A program made the position numbers and the translations under genes. The notes below the pieces were generated by a model. It saw nothing but the letters and a program-made list of their open reading frames with translations, made no database searches and was not told the origin of the DNA. From contig URXY01000041.1 in NCBI GenBank assembly GCA_900552015.1, positions 1 to 17,695 on the forward strand: 17,695 bases of DNA, given 5' to 3'. Source of the DNA: an uncultured Eubacteriales bacterium (GTDB lineage: Bacteria > Bacillota > Clostridia > Oscillospirales > Oscillospiraceae). Shown one piece after another: positions 7,272 through 14,803 of this stretch (position 1 is its first letter; every line of letters starts with the position of its first letter).

Positions 7272-7300
7272 AGTATAGCACAGCGCGCCGGCCTTTACAA
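7272..7300 (-). promoter_or_regulatory. Sigma-A-type promoter of tsaE-tsaB
   Basis: On the minus strand TTGTAA (7295-7300), a 17-base spacer and TATACT (7272-7277), with an extended -10 TG one base upstream. It points toward tsaE and lies back to back with the SEDS promoter. Confidence 0.82.
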
Positions 7301-7333
7301 TTCCTTTTCTGCGGAAAGAGGGAGAAATGTGCG

Positions 7334-7362
7334 TTTACAGACGGGTAAAATTGTGCTAAAAT
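7334..7362 (+). promoter_or_regulatory. Sigma-A-type promoter of the SEDS gene
   Basis: TTTACA (7334-7339), a 17-base spacer and TAAAAT (7357-7362) with an extended -10 TG at 7354-7355. Predicted transcription starts near 7369, downstream of a possible GTG start at 7329, which argues that the gene starts at the GTG at 7398. Confidence 0.8.
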
Positions 7363-7397
7363 ACATCGAAAACTTTGTGCGAAGGGAGCGTGAGGCT

Positions 7398-8582
7398 GTG
7401 AACAGATTCCGCGATTTTTTAAGTGATGTGGTGCGGCAGTCGGATATGGTGCTGCTGTCGCTGTGCACCGTTTCCACGCTCTACGGCATGGTGCTCATCG
7501 CAAGCGCCACGCATTTCCGCAATACCTTTAAATATGTTGCCATTCAGGGATTTGGCTTGCTGCTGGGCGTGCTGCTCTACTTCCTGCTCTCCAGCATCGA
7601 CGTGTCGGAGGTCGGAAAAAAATGGAAGTGGCTGCTGGCGTTCAACTTCGGCTTCATTCTGCTGCTGCGCACGCCCTTTGGCCTGACGCGAAACGGCAAC
7701 CGCGCCTGGCTCGGCGTGAACGACATCGGCAAAAGGCTCGGCGTCGGCTTTTTGGAGAATTTTCCCATCACCGTTCAGCCCGCCGAGATCGTGAAGATCA
7801 CGTTCATTATCCTCTTGGCGCGCCAGCTTGCGCTGCTGCAGGAGAAAAAGGACCTCACGCGCTTTTCCAATGTCATCCAGCCCACGGCGCACGCGGGCGC
7901 GATGTTTGTCTTCTACTATATCCTCTCCAAGGACGCGGGCAGCGGGCTTGTCTATCTCTTCGTCTTCTTGTGCATGGCCTTTGCCGCGGGCTATGCCCTG
8001 CGGTGGATCTTCCTCGGCGTGGGCGGCGCGGTGGGCGCGTTTCTCGCCGCGTGGAACCTCGGCCTTCTGCGCGGTGACTGGTACGACCGCATCAAGGTCA
8101 TCCTCGACCACAGCTACCAGCCGGAAAAAAAGGGCTTTCAGCAGACACGCGGTATGCTCGCCCTCGGCTCGGGCAAGCTGACGGGGCAGGGGCTGTTCCA
8201 AGGCACGCAGACACAATCATCCGCTAAGTGGAGCCTTCCCGAGCGGCAGACAGACTTCATCTTCTGCGTCTGCGGCGAGGAGCTGGGTTTTATCGGCTGC
8301 CTCCTCATTATCGTACTGCTGCTCGCCATCATCGTCCGCTGCCTCATTGTCGCGCGCGAAGCGCCGACGCGCATGGAGAGCCTTGTGTGTGTCGGCATGG
8401 CGGGCATGCTCATCTTCCAGACCATTGCCAACATCGGCATGTGCTTGTTCCTTATGCCGGTCATCGGGCTGACGCTGCCGTTTTTCAGCTACGGTGGCTC
8501 GTCGATCGTGACGCTGTTCGCTGCGATGGGGGTCGTGTCGGGCATCAAGAAGCGGTCAAGGCCGGAGTGGCTCATCAACTAA
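7398..8582 (+). CDS. SEDS-family peptidoglycan glycosyltransferase (FtsW/RodA/SpoVE)
   Basis: This 394-residue polytopic membrane protein belongs to the SEDS family, which polymerises lipid II into glycan strands, usually with a class B penicillin-binding protein. Evidence is about ten membrane segments, the QPAEIVKI motif after segment 4, the large extracellular loop with GMLALGSGKLTGQGLFQGTQ and then LPERQTDFIF and EELGFIG, and the C-terminal LPFFSYGGSSIVTLFAAMG. The motifs do not clearly separate RodA from FtsW or SpoVE, so no symbol is given. GTG at 7398 (MNRFRDFLSD) is chosen because a strong promoter lies between it and the earlier in-frame GTG at 7329; GGGAG precedes it. No PBP gene is adjacent, and a terminator follows at once, so it is monocistronic. 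Confidence 0.93.
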   Translation: MNRFRDFLSDVVRQSDMVLLSLCTVSTLYGMVLIASATHFRNTFKYVAIQGFGLLLGVLLYFLLSSIDVSEVGKKWKWLLAFNFGFILLLRTPFGLTRNGNRAWLGVNDIGKRLGVGFLENFPITVQPAEIVKITFIILLARQLALLQEKKDLTRFSNVIQPTAHAGAMFVFYYILSKDAGSGLVYLFVFLCMAFAAGYALRWIFLGVGGAVGAFLAAWNLGLLRGDWYDRIKVILDHSYQPEKKGFQQTRGMLALGSGKLTGQGLFQGTQTQSSAKWSLPERQTDFIFCVCGEELGFIGCLLIIVLLLAIIVRCLIVAREAPTRMESLVCVGMAGMLIFQTIANIGMCLFLMPVIGLTLPFFSYGGSSIVTLFAAMGVVSGIKKRSRPEWLIN

Positions 8583-8585
8583 TTC

Positions 8586-8621
8586 AAAAAAGGGAGACGG
8601 ACTTGTCCGTCTCCCTTTTTT
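8586..8621 (+). terminator. Intrinsic terminator of the SEDS gene
   Basis: A perfect 17-bp stem (six A, GGGAGACGGAC, loop TT, GTCCGTCTCCC, six T) starts three bases after the SEDS stop codon. The symmetric A/T flanks would also stop minus-strand transcripts from the convergent polymerase gene. Confidence 0.95.
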
Positions 8622-8758
8622 GAGTGGGGTTACACTCCGCTTCGTGCCTTGCCGCCCGCGGGGCGGCTGCGACACGCGCGGAGTGAGAGGTATTTTCGCC
8701 ACGTACACGCCGCGGCGAAAAATGATTGAAATTGCTTTGCGGCGTGTGCGGCGCAAAG
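8622..8758. repeat. Hairpin-rich intergenic segment between convergent genes
   Basis: No gene was seen here. Successive inverted repeats fill the gap: CACTCCGC (8633-8640) with GCGGAGTG (8678-8685), extended inward by CGTG/CACG and enclosing GCCGCCC / GGGCGGC (8651-8667); TTTTCGCC (8693-8700) with GGCGAAAA (8714-8721); and CTTTGCG (8735-8741) with CGCAAAG (8752-8758). It lies past the SEDS terminator and downstream of the Y-family polymerase gene. It may be a structured 3' UTR or a REP-like intergenic repeat. Confidence 0.6.
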
Positions 8759-8764
8759 TGGGGG

Positions 8765-9982
8765 TCAATCCCGTTCGATTTTTTCGCCGCTGAGGGAGTC
8801 TTCACTTACGCCGTAGGAGATGACGCCGCGGCCGAATTTTTTGCGCAGCGTGTCCATTGCGGATTCGACGGCCTCCTGCTTTTCCTGCTGTGTGTCGTCC
8901 GCGCCGAGCAGGTCGAGCTGGCGGTAGGATTGCGCTTCTTCGGTCAGATGCAGTGCCGTGACGGAGAGGAGCCGGATAGGGTCGGGTGCTTTCCACAAGT
9001 CCTTTGCAAGGCGGAGCGCGGTATCGTTGATCTCGCGCATCAGGTGCGTGCTGTGGTCGAGCGTCGTCTGGCGCGAAAAGACCTGAAAGCGGCTGTTTTT
9101 GATGCCGACCTGTACGCCGCCGCAGTAGAGCCCGTAGCGCCGCAGGCGCATCGCCACACTGTCAGAAAGCAGCGAGATGCCGCTTTGCACCTCATCCCAG
9201 CGCGTCAGGTCGCGGCGGAACGTCGTCGAATTGCCAACGGATTTGATCGGCTCGCGGTCCGCGGCTCCGCGGACGGGGGAGTCGTCGAGGCCGTTGGCGT
9301 AGCGATAGAGCTGCGAGCCCATCTTACCCATTAGCGTTTCGAGCATTTCCTCGCTGCATTTTGAAAGCTCACCGATCGTGTGCACGCCGTAGCGTCCCAG
9401 CAGCTCCTGTGCGCTACGGCCGACGAACAGAAGGTCGCCGACTGGCAGGGGATAGACGATCTCCTGCCAGTTTTCGTGTGAGATGACGGTCGTGGCATCG
9501 GGCTTTTTATAGTCGCTGCCGAGCTTGGCGAACACCTTGTTGAACGATACGCCGACCGAGATCGTCAGCCCGAATTCGCGCCTGATGCGCTCGCGCAGCG
9601 TGTCGGCAAGCGCCTTGGCATTCCCGCCGAAAAGGTGCAGTGAACCCGTCACGTCGAGCCAGCTCTCGTCGATGCCAAACGGCTCGACCAGGTCGGTGTA
9701 CTCGCTGTAAACAGCGTTGATCTTTTTCGAGTATTCGGCGTAGAGCCGGTGGTGCGGCGGCAGCAGGATGAGGCCGGGACACTTCTGCCGGGCCTTCCAG
9801 ATGGTCTCTGCCGTCTTGACGCCGCAGCGCTTCGCCGGTTCGTTTTTGGCTAAGATGATGCCGTGGCGCTCCGTCGGATCGCCGCAGACCGCGACGGGCA
9901 GATTACGCAGGTCGGGATGGCTCAAAAGCTCGCAGGAGGCGTAAAAGCAGTTGCAGTCGCAGTGCAGAATGATGCGGTCCAT
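8765..9982 (-). CDS. Y-family translesion DNA polymerase (DinB/Pol IV type)
   Basis: This 405-residue polymerase copies past damaged bases. The catalytic core is intact: the first metal-binding aspartate D9 in LHCDCNCFYASCE, the D105-E106 pair in GIDESWLD, and the finger region around ERHGIILAKNEPAK. Tyr14 occupies the steric-gate position held by Phe13 in E. coli DinB. ISVGVSFNKVFAKLGSDYKK is the typical palm motif, a helix-hairpin-helix thumb region follows (LLFVGRSAQELLGRYGVHTI), and the C-terminal little finger is full length. No clear beta-clamp motif was picked out with confidence. The start at 9982 has GAGGTG upstream. Its promoter carries a LexA-like box over the -35, which points to SOS control. 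It could be named dinB, but Gram-positive paralogues make the exact orthologue uncertain. Confidence 0.93.
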   Translation of the reverse strand: MDRIILHCDCNCFYASCELLSHPDLRNLPVAVCGDPTERHGIILAKNEPAKRCGVKTAETIWKARQKCPGLILLPPHHRLYAEYSKKINAVYSEYTDLVEPFGIDESWLDVTGSLHLFGGNAKALADTLRERIRREFGLTISVGVSFNKVFAKLGSDYKKPDATTVISHENWQEIVYPLPVGDLLFVGRSAQELLGRYGVHTIGELSKCSEEMLETLMGKMGSQLYRYANGLDDSPVRGAADREPIKSVGNSTTFRRDLTRWDEVQSGISLLSDSVAMRLRRYGLYCGGVQVGIKNSRFQVFSRQTTLDHSTHLMREINDTALRLAKDLWKAPDPIRLLSVTALHLTEEAQSYRQLDLLGADDTQQEKQEAVESAMDTLRKKFGRGVISYGVSEDSLSGEKIERD

Positions 9983-10005
9983 CGCGTTCACCTCGTTTCG
10001 GCGAT

Positions 10006-10034
10006 AGTATACCACAAAGTATGAAATGGAACAA
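10006..10034 (-). promoter_or_regulatory. Sigma-A-type promoter of the Y-family polymerase
   Basis: On the minus strand TTGTTC (10029-10034), a 17-base spacer and TATACT (10006-10011), giving a short leader before the start at 9982. Confidence 0.8.
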
Positions 10035-10041
10035 GTGTTTT
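10028..10041. promoter_or_regulatory. LexA/DinR (SOS) box overlapping the polymerase -35
   Basis: GGAACAAGTGTTTT matches 12 of 14 positions of the Bacillus DinR/LexA consensus CGAACRNRYGTTYC, failing only at the two outermost bases. It fully covers the -35 hexamer of the polymerase promoter, the right place for repression. It is the only such box found here, and the target gene is a classic SOS gene. Binding itself is inferred. Confidence 0.65.
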
Positions 10042-10054
10042 ATCACACTTTACA

Positions 10055-10085
10055 AAAAACCGGCTGCTTCATGCAGCCGGTTTTT
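10055..10085 (-). terminator. Intrinsic terminator of the small membrane-protein gene
   Basis: A perfect 13-bp stem (AAAAACCGGCTGC / GCAGCCGGTTTTT) with loop TTCAT follows the minus-strand gene ending at 10113. On the minus strand it ends in a run of six T. Confidence 0.92.
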
Positions 10086-10112
10086 GCAAAGGTCCTTCCG
10101 GTGAGCCGAAAG

Positions 10113-10304
10113 TCATTTCTTTTTGATCTCGCTGATGATCCTATAGGTGCAGTACACGATAACGATACAAAGCAATAGCCCTGTATAGCCGATCGCCTTT
10201 ACGGCGAAAATATCTGCCGTAAACGGGAAGAAATCAAGCATGGCACCGCAGTACCACAGCACGATAAAGCCAATAACGATGGCGATAGCCTGTCCTTTTT
10301 TCAT
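10113..10304 (-). CDS. Small two-helix membrane protein, function unknown
   Basis: This 63-residue protein starts MKKGQAIAIVIGFIVLWYCG and has two hydrophobic segments (about residues 5-22 and 38-56) separated by a short acidic-aromatic loop, with a basic tail EIKKK. The ends of each helix suggest both termini are cytoplasmic. GAGGAA about ten bases upstream of the ATG and a strong terminator after the stop support a real gene. It lies 75 bases after the coaW stop on the same strand; only a weak TATAAG-type -10 was seen in the gap, so it may be co-transcribed with coaW. I do not recognise a family. Confidence 0.75.
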   Translation of the reverse strand: MKKGQAIAIVIGFIVLWYCGAMLDFFPFTADIFAVKAIGYTGLLLCIVIVYCTYRIISEIKKK

Positions 10305-10379
10305 TGCTGCGTTCCTCTTGTAAATTTTGATCCGGGGGCCTTATATCATCGCATCACAGATGTGGAGCAAACGGTTTTC

Positions 10380-11213
10380 TTATCCGTCGCTTTTCACGCT
10401 GTGCAGCGCCGCGCCGATGGCAGTAGCAAACGTCGCGTTTTCGGGAATAATAAAGTCCACGCCGTAGAGCTGCTTGAAAAGCTCAAATGTCGCCTTTGCA
10501 GGCGGCAGCATCGTCAGCGCGCCTGTGAGCACGACCGTGTCCGTGCCGCAGCACTTGCACGCAAGGACCGACATCGTGCCGATGGACTGGAGGACGAGGT
10601 TGACGATGCCGAGCATTTTGTCCGACGGCGTCGCATCGTCGGCGACCTTGGCAAAGTTTGCCGCCGTGGCCTCGGGCGGGAGATCGCCCACCTGCTCGCG
10701 CGAGAGGTCGGCGAGCGTCAGGTCGATGTGGCTGAGATCGCCGTCCTGACAGAGCTTGCGGATGAGCGCGTACTGGTGTACGCCCGTCGTCAGCGAGCTG
10801 AGGCCCGCGAGCGTGCCGCCGCCGACACCGCTGCCGATGAGGTGGCGCACCTCCTGACCCTTGTTCGCCCACAGAAACGACGTGCCCGTGCCCATGCTCA
10901 CGACGACCGCGTGCTCCTTGCCCGAAAGGGCGAGGCCACCCGTGCCGACGGAGGGAAATTCCTCGACCTTGATGGTCTTTACTCCGTAAATATCACCCTC
11001 GACATACGAAGAGCCGACGCCGGTGAGCGCGATATGGCGGATATCGGAGAGCTGGAGCTGGTGCGTCGAGAGAAAGTTGCCCATCGCGCCGTAGAGCGAG
11101 GTGAGCGGGTCTTCCGCCTTGACGCGCAGCATATCAATGACCGAAAGGTCAGGGGCAAGACCGACGATCTTTGTGCTTGAGCCGCCGATGTCAATGCCTA
11201 AGATAACACCCAT
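10380..11213 (-). CDS. coaW: Type II pantothenate kinase
   Basis: This 277-residue ASKHA-fold kinase phosphorylates pantothenate, the first step of coenzyme A synthesis. It fits the type II (Staphylococcus CoaW/eukaryotic-like) family and not CoaA or CoaX: phosphate-binding GIDIGGSSTK at residues 6-15, IALTGVGSSY, the nucleotide-binding VVVSMGTGTSFLWA, HLIGSGVGGGTLAGLSSLTT, and the C-terminal ENATFATAIGAAL. Length is typical. The start at 11213 has CGGAG upstream and fits the family N-terminus; an upstream in-frame extension would cover the promoter. It is driven by the promoter at 11278-11306 and is divergent from the nicotinate phosphoribosyltransferase, so CoA and NAD supply genes share a control region. 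Confidence 0.9.
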   Translation of the reverse strand: MGVILGIDIGGSSTKIVGLAPDLSVIDMLRVKAEDPLTSLYGAMGNFLSTHQLQLSDIRHIALTGVGSSYVEGDIYGVKTIKVEEFPSVGTGGLALSGKEHAVVVSMGTGTSFLWANKGQEVRHLIGSGVGGGTLAGLSSLTTGVHQYALIRKLCQDGDLSHIDLTLADLSREQVGDLPPEATAANFAKVADDATPSDKMLGIVNLVLQSIGTMSVLACKCCGTDTVVLTGALTMLPPAKATFELFKQLYGVDFIIPENATFATAIGAALHSVKSDG

Positions 11214-11277
11214 GATAAGATGCTCCGTTTCTTTTTTCTTGTCCGCGCGTGCGCGCGTTTTGCCGGGAAGTCCCTTT

Positions 11278-11306
11278 ATCATAGGGGACAGGCCGCTCAA
11301 AGTCAA
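11278..11306 (-). promoter_or_regulatory. Sigma-A-type promoter of coaW
   Basis: On the minus strand TTGACT (11301-11306), a 17-base spacer and TATGAT (11278-11283). The leader of about 60 bases contains an alternating CG-rich tract, CGCGCGTGCGCGCG at 11244-11257, able to form a short hairpin. Confidence 0.85.
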
Positions 11307-11335
11307 GCCGAAATGAGGAAAAACGACCAAAAGCC

Positions 11336-11364
11336 TTGCTTTATCCGCGCCCAAAGGATATAAT
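11336..11364 (+). promoter_or_regulatory. Sigma-A-type promoter of the nicotinate phosphoribosyltransferase gene
   Basis: TTGCTT (11336-11341), a 17-base spacer and a perfect TATAAT (11359-11364), with predicted transcription start near 11371. Confidence 0.85.
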
Positions 11365-11377
11365 GCCCGTATCACAA

Positions 11378-11397
11378 GGCGCGGCACAGTCCGCGCC
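11378..11397 (+). promoter_or_regulatory. GC-only hairpin in the pncB leader
   Basis: GGCGCGG / CCGCGCC, a perfect 7-bp stem with loop CACAGT, lies within the predicted leader about seven bases after the transcription start and about 20 bases before the start codon. It has no T tail, so it is not a terminator. It may stabilise the 5' end or act as an operator. Confidence 0.5.
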
Positions 11398-11416
11398 GCG
11401 ACACTATGAGGTGACT

Positions 11417-12865
11417 ATGAAGACCGATCAGAAGCTGAATATGACCATGCTCTGCGACTTTTATGAGCTGACTATGGGCAATGGTTACTTGAAAGCCGGA
11501 TTCCAGGATCGCATTACCTATTTCGACGTTTATTTCCGCTCCGTGCCTGACGGCGGTGGTTACGCCATCGCTGCAGGACTCGACCAGTTGATCGACTATA
11601 TCGAGGACCTGCACTTTGACGAGCAGGATATCGAATATCTCCGCTCCCGCGGTATTTTCTGCGAGGAGTTTTTGGATTATCTTGCGAACTTCCGCTTCAC
11701 CGGCGATATTTACGCCGTGCCGGAGGGTACGCCTGTTTTCCCGAAGGAGCCGATGGTCATCGTGCGCGCGCCCGCGATCGAGGCGCAGTTGCTCGAGACC
11801 TTCGCGCTGCTGACCATCAACCACCAAAGTCTCATTGCGACCAAGGCCAACCGCATCGTCCGCGCCGCCAAGGGCCGCGCCGTGATGGAGTTCGGTTCCC
11901 GCCGCGCACAGGGCTCCGCCGCCGCCATCGACGGCGCGCGCGCCGCATATATCGCGGGCTGCTGCGGTACCGCCTGCACCATCTCCGACCAGCTCTACGG
12001 CACGCCCGCACTCGGTACGATGGCCCACGCCTGGGTGCAGATGTTCGACACCGAGTACGACGCCTTTGCGACCTATTGCAAGCTCTACCCGCAGAACGCC
12101 GTCCTGCTCGTGGACACCTATAATACCTTAAAGTCCGGCATCCCCAACGCCATCAAGGCATTCAACGATGTGTTGAAGCCCCTCGGCATCAAAAAGTGCG
12201 GCATCCGCCTGGACAGCGGCGATATCGCCTATCTTTCCCGCAAGGCGCGCAAAATGCTCGATGACGCGGGCTGGGAGAGCTGCACCATCACCGTTTCCAA
12301 TTCGCTCGACGAGTATCTCATCCAGGACCTCTGGATGCAGGACGCGAAGATCGACGCCTTCGGCGTTGGCGAGCGTCTCATCACCGCCAAGAGCGAGCCG
12401 GTCTTCGGCTGCGTCTACAAGCTCGTCGCGGTGGAGGATAAGGACGGAAACGTCATCCCCAAGATCAAGATCAGCGAGAATGTCGGCAAGATCACGACGC
12501 CGCATTTCAAAAAGCTCTACCGCTTCTACGGCCGCGACACCGGAAAGGCCATCGCCGACTATCTGACCGTTTACGACGAGACCGTGGACGACAGCCGGAA
12601 TCTTGAGATCTTCGACCCTGATGCGACCTGGAAGCGCAAGGAGGTCTATCACTTTGAAGCGCGTGAGCTGCTCGTACCCATCTACCTCAAGGGAAAGCTC
12701 GTCTACAAGCGCCCCGGCATCGAGGAGATCAAAAAATACTGCGCCGAGCAGGTCGACACCCTTTGGGATGAAGTCAAACGCTTTGATAACCCGCACAACT
12801 ACTATGTGGACCTTTCGCAGAAGCTCTACGACATCAAGACGCGCCTTCTGAACGAGAAGAACTGA
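11417..12865 (+). CDS. pncB: Nicotinate phosphoribosyltransferase
   Basis: This 482-residue enzyme converts nicotinate and PRPP, with ATP hydrolysis, to nicotinate mononucleotide for NAD salvage by the Preiss-Handler route. Family features in order are TDQKLNMTMLCDFYELTMGN at the N-terminus, FDVYFRSVPDGGGYA, EFGSRRAQG (158-166), GTMAHAW with the likely phospho-accepting His204, LLVDTYNTLKSG, GIRLDSGDIAYLS, and GVGERL. Length matches the long Gram-positive/eukaryotic-type clade. The ATG at 11417 is selected by GAGGTGA just upstream and the predicted transcription start at about 11371, which excludes the in-frame start at 11336. The cardiolipin synthase gene follows after 66 bases with no terminator, so the two are probably co-transcribed. 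Confidence 0.95.
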   Translation: MKTDQKLNMTMLCDFYELTMGNGYLKAGFQDRITYFDVYFRSVPDGGGYAIAAGLDQLIDYIEDLHFDEQDIEYLRSRGIFCEEFLDYLANFRFTGDIYAVPEGTPVFPKEPMVIVRAPAIEAQLLETFALLTINHQSLIATKANRIVRAAKGRAVMEFGSRRAQGSAAAIDGARAAYIAGCCGTACTISDQLYGTPALGTMAHAWVQMFDTEYDAFATYCKLYPQNAVLLVDTYNTLKSGIPNAIKAFNDVLKPLGIKKCGIRLDSGDIAYLSRKARKMLDDAGWESCTITVSNSLDEYLIQDLWMQDAKIDAFGVGERLITAKSEPVFGCVYKLVAVEDKDGNVIPKIKISENVGKITTPHFKKLYRFYGRDTGKAIADYLTVYDETVDDSRNLEIFDPDATWKRKEVYHFEARELLVPIYLKGKLVYKRPGIEEIKKYCAEQVDTLWDEVKRFDNPHNYYVDLSQKLYDIKTRLLNEKN

Positions 12866-12931
12866 CGCGGTATTCCCGCGCCCAACGAAACAGGAAAGGA
12901 TACAGGACCGACCGGGGAGGAACAACAGCAG

Positions 12932-14485
12932 ATGAAACGAGTGCAGATACGGCAAAAGGGCGAGCGCCGCATTTCAGCGGCGCTGAGGATCATGTTCGTG
13001 GTCCTGCTTCTGGCGGCGCAGGTCGCCGTCGTCGTCCTGATCTCTCATGTGCTGAAGCAGTATGTGGCCATCGGGTACGGCGTGCTGCAGATCGTCTCCG
13101 TCTTCCTCGCCATCCATGTTTACAATGAACCAGGTGAGCTTTCTTATAAGCTCATCTGGTTCATCCTGCTTTTGGTGGCGCCGCCGGTGGGGATGATCCT
13201 GTGGTTCCTGTGGGGCGGTGCGGCACAGAAGCGCCATTTGCCTGAGCAGGAGCGCCGCATTCCCGACGAGCCCGAAAGTGTGCGTGCCCGCAGCGGGATC
13301 GCGCTCGACAAGCTCACACGCCAGCTACCGGCGTGGTCACGTACGGCGAACTTCCTGAGCCGCCGCGGCTTCCGCCTCTATCAGAACACGAAGGTGACAT
13401 ATTTCCCTGATGGCGCGCCGCTGCTGCGCGATATCATTGACCGCGCAGGTAAGGCCGAGCGCTTCATCTTCCTTGAATATTTCATCCTGGCGGAAGGCAA
13501 GCTCTGGGATGTGCTGGAGAAGATCCTCTGCGCCAAGGCCCGCGCCGGCGTGGAGGTCAAGGTCATCTTCGACGATTTCGGCAACATCAAGCGCTTTTCC
13601 GGCGAGACGATCGATTCGCTGCGCGAAGCGGGCGTCGAGGTCTTTATCTTCAACCCCGTGCACGAGTATGTCAACCGCCTGTCTTTCAATTACCGCGACC
13701 ACCGCAAGATCGCCTGCATCGACGGCGATGCGGCCTACACTGGCGGCGCGAACATCGCCGACGAATACGCCAACATCATCGAGCGCTACGGCTACTGGAA
13801 GGACGGCGGCGTGCGTCTCGAGGGCGAGGGCGTCTGGGGGCTGACGCGCAGTTTCATCCAGATGTGTGTGAATATCGGCGGCGTGATGCACGATGAGCAC
13901 GACTATTACCGACCCCATACGCCGGTGAAGAGCGACGGATACTGCCAGCCCTTTGTCGACGGCCCGCAGAATAACCCTGACAATCCGGCCGAGGATGTCT
14001 TCTTGCAGATGATCAGCACCGCGCGGCGCTTTCTCTATATCACAACGCCCTATTTTATCCCCGATGAGAGCGTGATGCGCGCGCTGTGCATCGCAGGCGA
14101 CGGGGGCGTGGACGTGCGGCTGATGCTGCCGGGCAAGCCCGACCATTGGTACGCCGACTGCGTGGCCTCGTCCTATTTCGGCGACCTCATCGCGCACGGC
14201 GTCAAGGTCTACCGCTATACACCGGGAATGCTGCACGCCAAGAGCGTCATGGTCGACCGCGAGGCCGCCTTCGTCGGCTCGGTCAATATGGACTACCGCA
14301 GCTTTGAACTCGACTATGAGTGCGGCGTGATGGTCTATGGCGCGCCGATGATCGAATCGCTGCTTGAGGACATGGATGCCATTGTTGAGCAGAGCCATCT
14401 TGTCACGGCGGAGGAGTGGGAGAAGCGCAGCGTCCTGCGCCGCGTGTTCGAGCCGCTGCTGCGCCTGTTCGCCATCTGGATGTGA
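12932..14485 (+). CDS. cls: Cardiolipin synthase (phospholipase D superfamily)
   Basis: This 517-residue membrane enzyme condenses phosphatidylglycerol into cardiolipin. The N-terminus has two to three membrane segments (about residues 17-40, 44-63 and 72-95). Two phospholipase D catalytic HKD motifs follow: HRKIACID (H257, K259, D264) with downstream GGANIADEYA, and HAKSVMVD (H435, K437, D442) with GSVNMDYRSFEL. This duplication and the length are standard for bacterial Cls. TTPYFIPDESVMRAL is also a family stretch. The ATG at 12932 has GGGGAGG about 11 bases upstream. It probably shares a transcript with pncB. A weak GGCAAAA/TTTTGCC pairing follows the stop but is not a convincing terminator. 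Confidence 0.95.
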   Translation: MKRVQIRQKGERRISAALRIMFVVLLLAAQVAVVVLISHVLKQYVAIGYGVLQIVSVFLAIHVYNEPGELSYKLIWFILLLVAPPVGMILWFLWGGAAQKRHLPEQERRIPDEPESVRARSGIALDKLTRQLPAWSRTANFLSRRGFRLYQNTKVTYFPDGAPLLRDIIDRAGKAERFIFLEYFILAEGKLWDVLEKILCAKARAGVEVKVIFDDFGNIKRFSGETIDSLREAGVEVFIFNPVHEYVNRLSFNYRDHRKIACIDGDAAYTGGANIADEYANIIERYGYWKDGGVRLEGEGVWGLTRSFIQMCVNIGGVMHDEHDYYRPHTPVKSDGYCQPFVDGPQNNPDNPAEDVFLQMISTARRFLYITTPYFIPDESVMRALCIAGDGGVDVRLMLPGKPDHWYADCVASSYFGDLIAHGVKVYRYTPGMLHAKSVMVDREAAFVGSVNMDYRSFELDYECGVMVYGAPMIESLLEDMDAIVEQSHLVTAEEWEKRSVLRRVFEPLLRLFAIWM

Positions 14486-14543
14486 GGCAAAAAGAAACGG
14501 AAAAAATAGTTTTGCCAAAATTCGATTTTTTGGAAAATTCCTA

Positions 14544-14571
14544 TTGACAAAACGCGAGTTCCTGCTATAAT
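14544..14571 (+). promoter_or_regulatory. Strong consensus promoter of tRNA-Gln
   Basis: TTGACA (14544-14549), a 16-base spacer and TATAAT (14566-14571), both perfect hexamers, with a TG at the extended -10 position. It lies about 45 bases before the tRNA and is the strongest promoter in the window. Confidence 0.92.
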
Positions 14572-14616
14572 AACCTTTGTTCGCTGAACGACACAGCGCG
14601 GCGGACAGCACAATAT

Positions 14617-14690
14617 AGCGGGATTGTGTAATGGTAGCACAGCGGACTCTGACTCCGTATGTGAGGGTTCGAATCCTTCTCCCGCTGCCA
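14617..14690 (+). tRNA. tRNA-Gln (anticodon CUG)
   Basis: The 74-base sequence folds as a complete cloverleaf: acceptor AGCGGGA with TCCCGCT, D stem GTGT/GCAC with loop AATGGTA, anticodon stem GCGGA/TCCGT with loop CTCTGAC (anticodon CTG, reading CAG), T stem GAGGG/CCTTC with loop TTCGAAT, discriminator G73 and an encoded CCA at 14688-14690. G73 and the weak A1-U72 pair fit glutamine tRNAs. It is followed by a terminator and by what looks like an integrated element, so its 3' end is a candidate attachment site. Confidence 0.96.
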
Positions 14691-14720
14691 TCAAGAGTGA
14701 CCAAAATAGATACACTCACC

Positions 14721-14755
14721 CGAAACCCCTGAGAAATCAGGGGTTTCGGCGTTTT
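14721..14755 (+). terminator. Intrinsic terminator downstream of tRNA-Gln
   Basis: A perfect 12-bp stem (CGAAACCCCTGA / TCAGGGGTTTCG) with loop GAAA is followed by GCGTTTTT. It ends tRNA-Gln transcription about 30 bases past the CCA. Confidence 0.93.
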
Positions 14756-14803
14756 TATACCCCGTTTTTTCAAAGCGTGTTTTATAGATACACAAGGGCA
14801 TTT

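Noticed and set aside
7329..7397. Longer SEDS start at GTG 7329
   Set aside because: A strong promoter with predicted transcription start near 7369 lies inside this extension, so the mRNA would not contain it.
12867..12881. CGCGG/CCGCG hairpin between pncB and cls as a terminator
   Set aside because: Only 5 bp and no T run; read-through into cls is more likely.
14486..14540. Possible terminator after cls (GGCAAAA with TTTTGCC, and CCAAAA with TTTTGG)
   Set aside because: The stems are short and AT-rich with long loops and no clear GC stem; too weak to call.
14335..14715. Minus-strand frame containing GEGFEPSHTESESAVLPLHN
   Set aside because: This is the well-known translation shadow of a tRNA gene, not a protein.
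13337..14773. Minus-strand open frame of 478 codons opposite cls and across the tRNA
   Set aside because: It runs through a tRNA gene and opposite both HKD motifs, with shadow-type composition.
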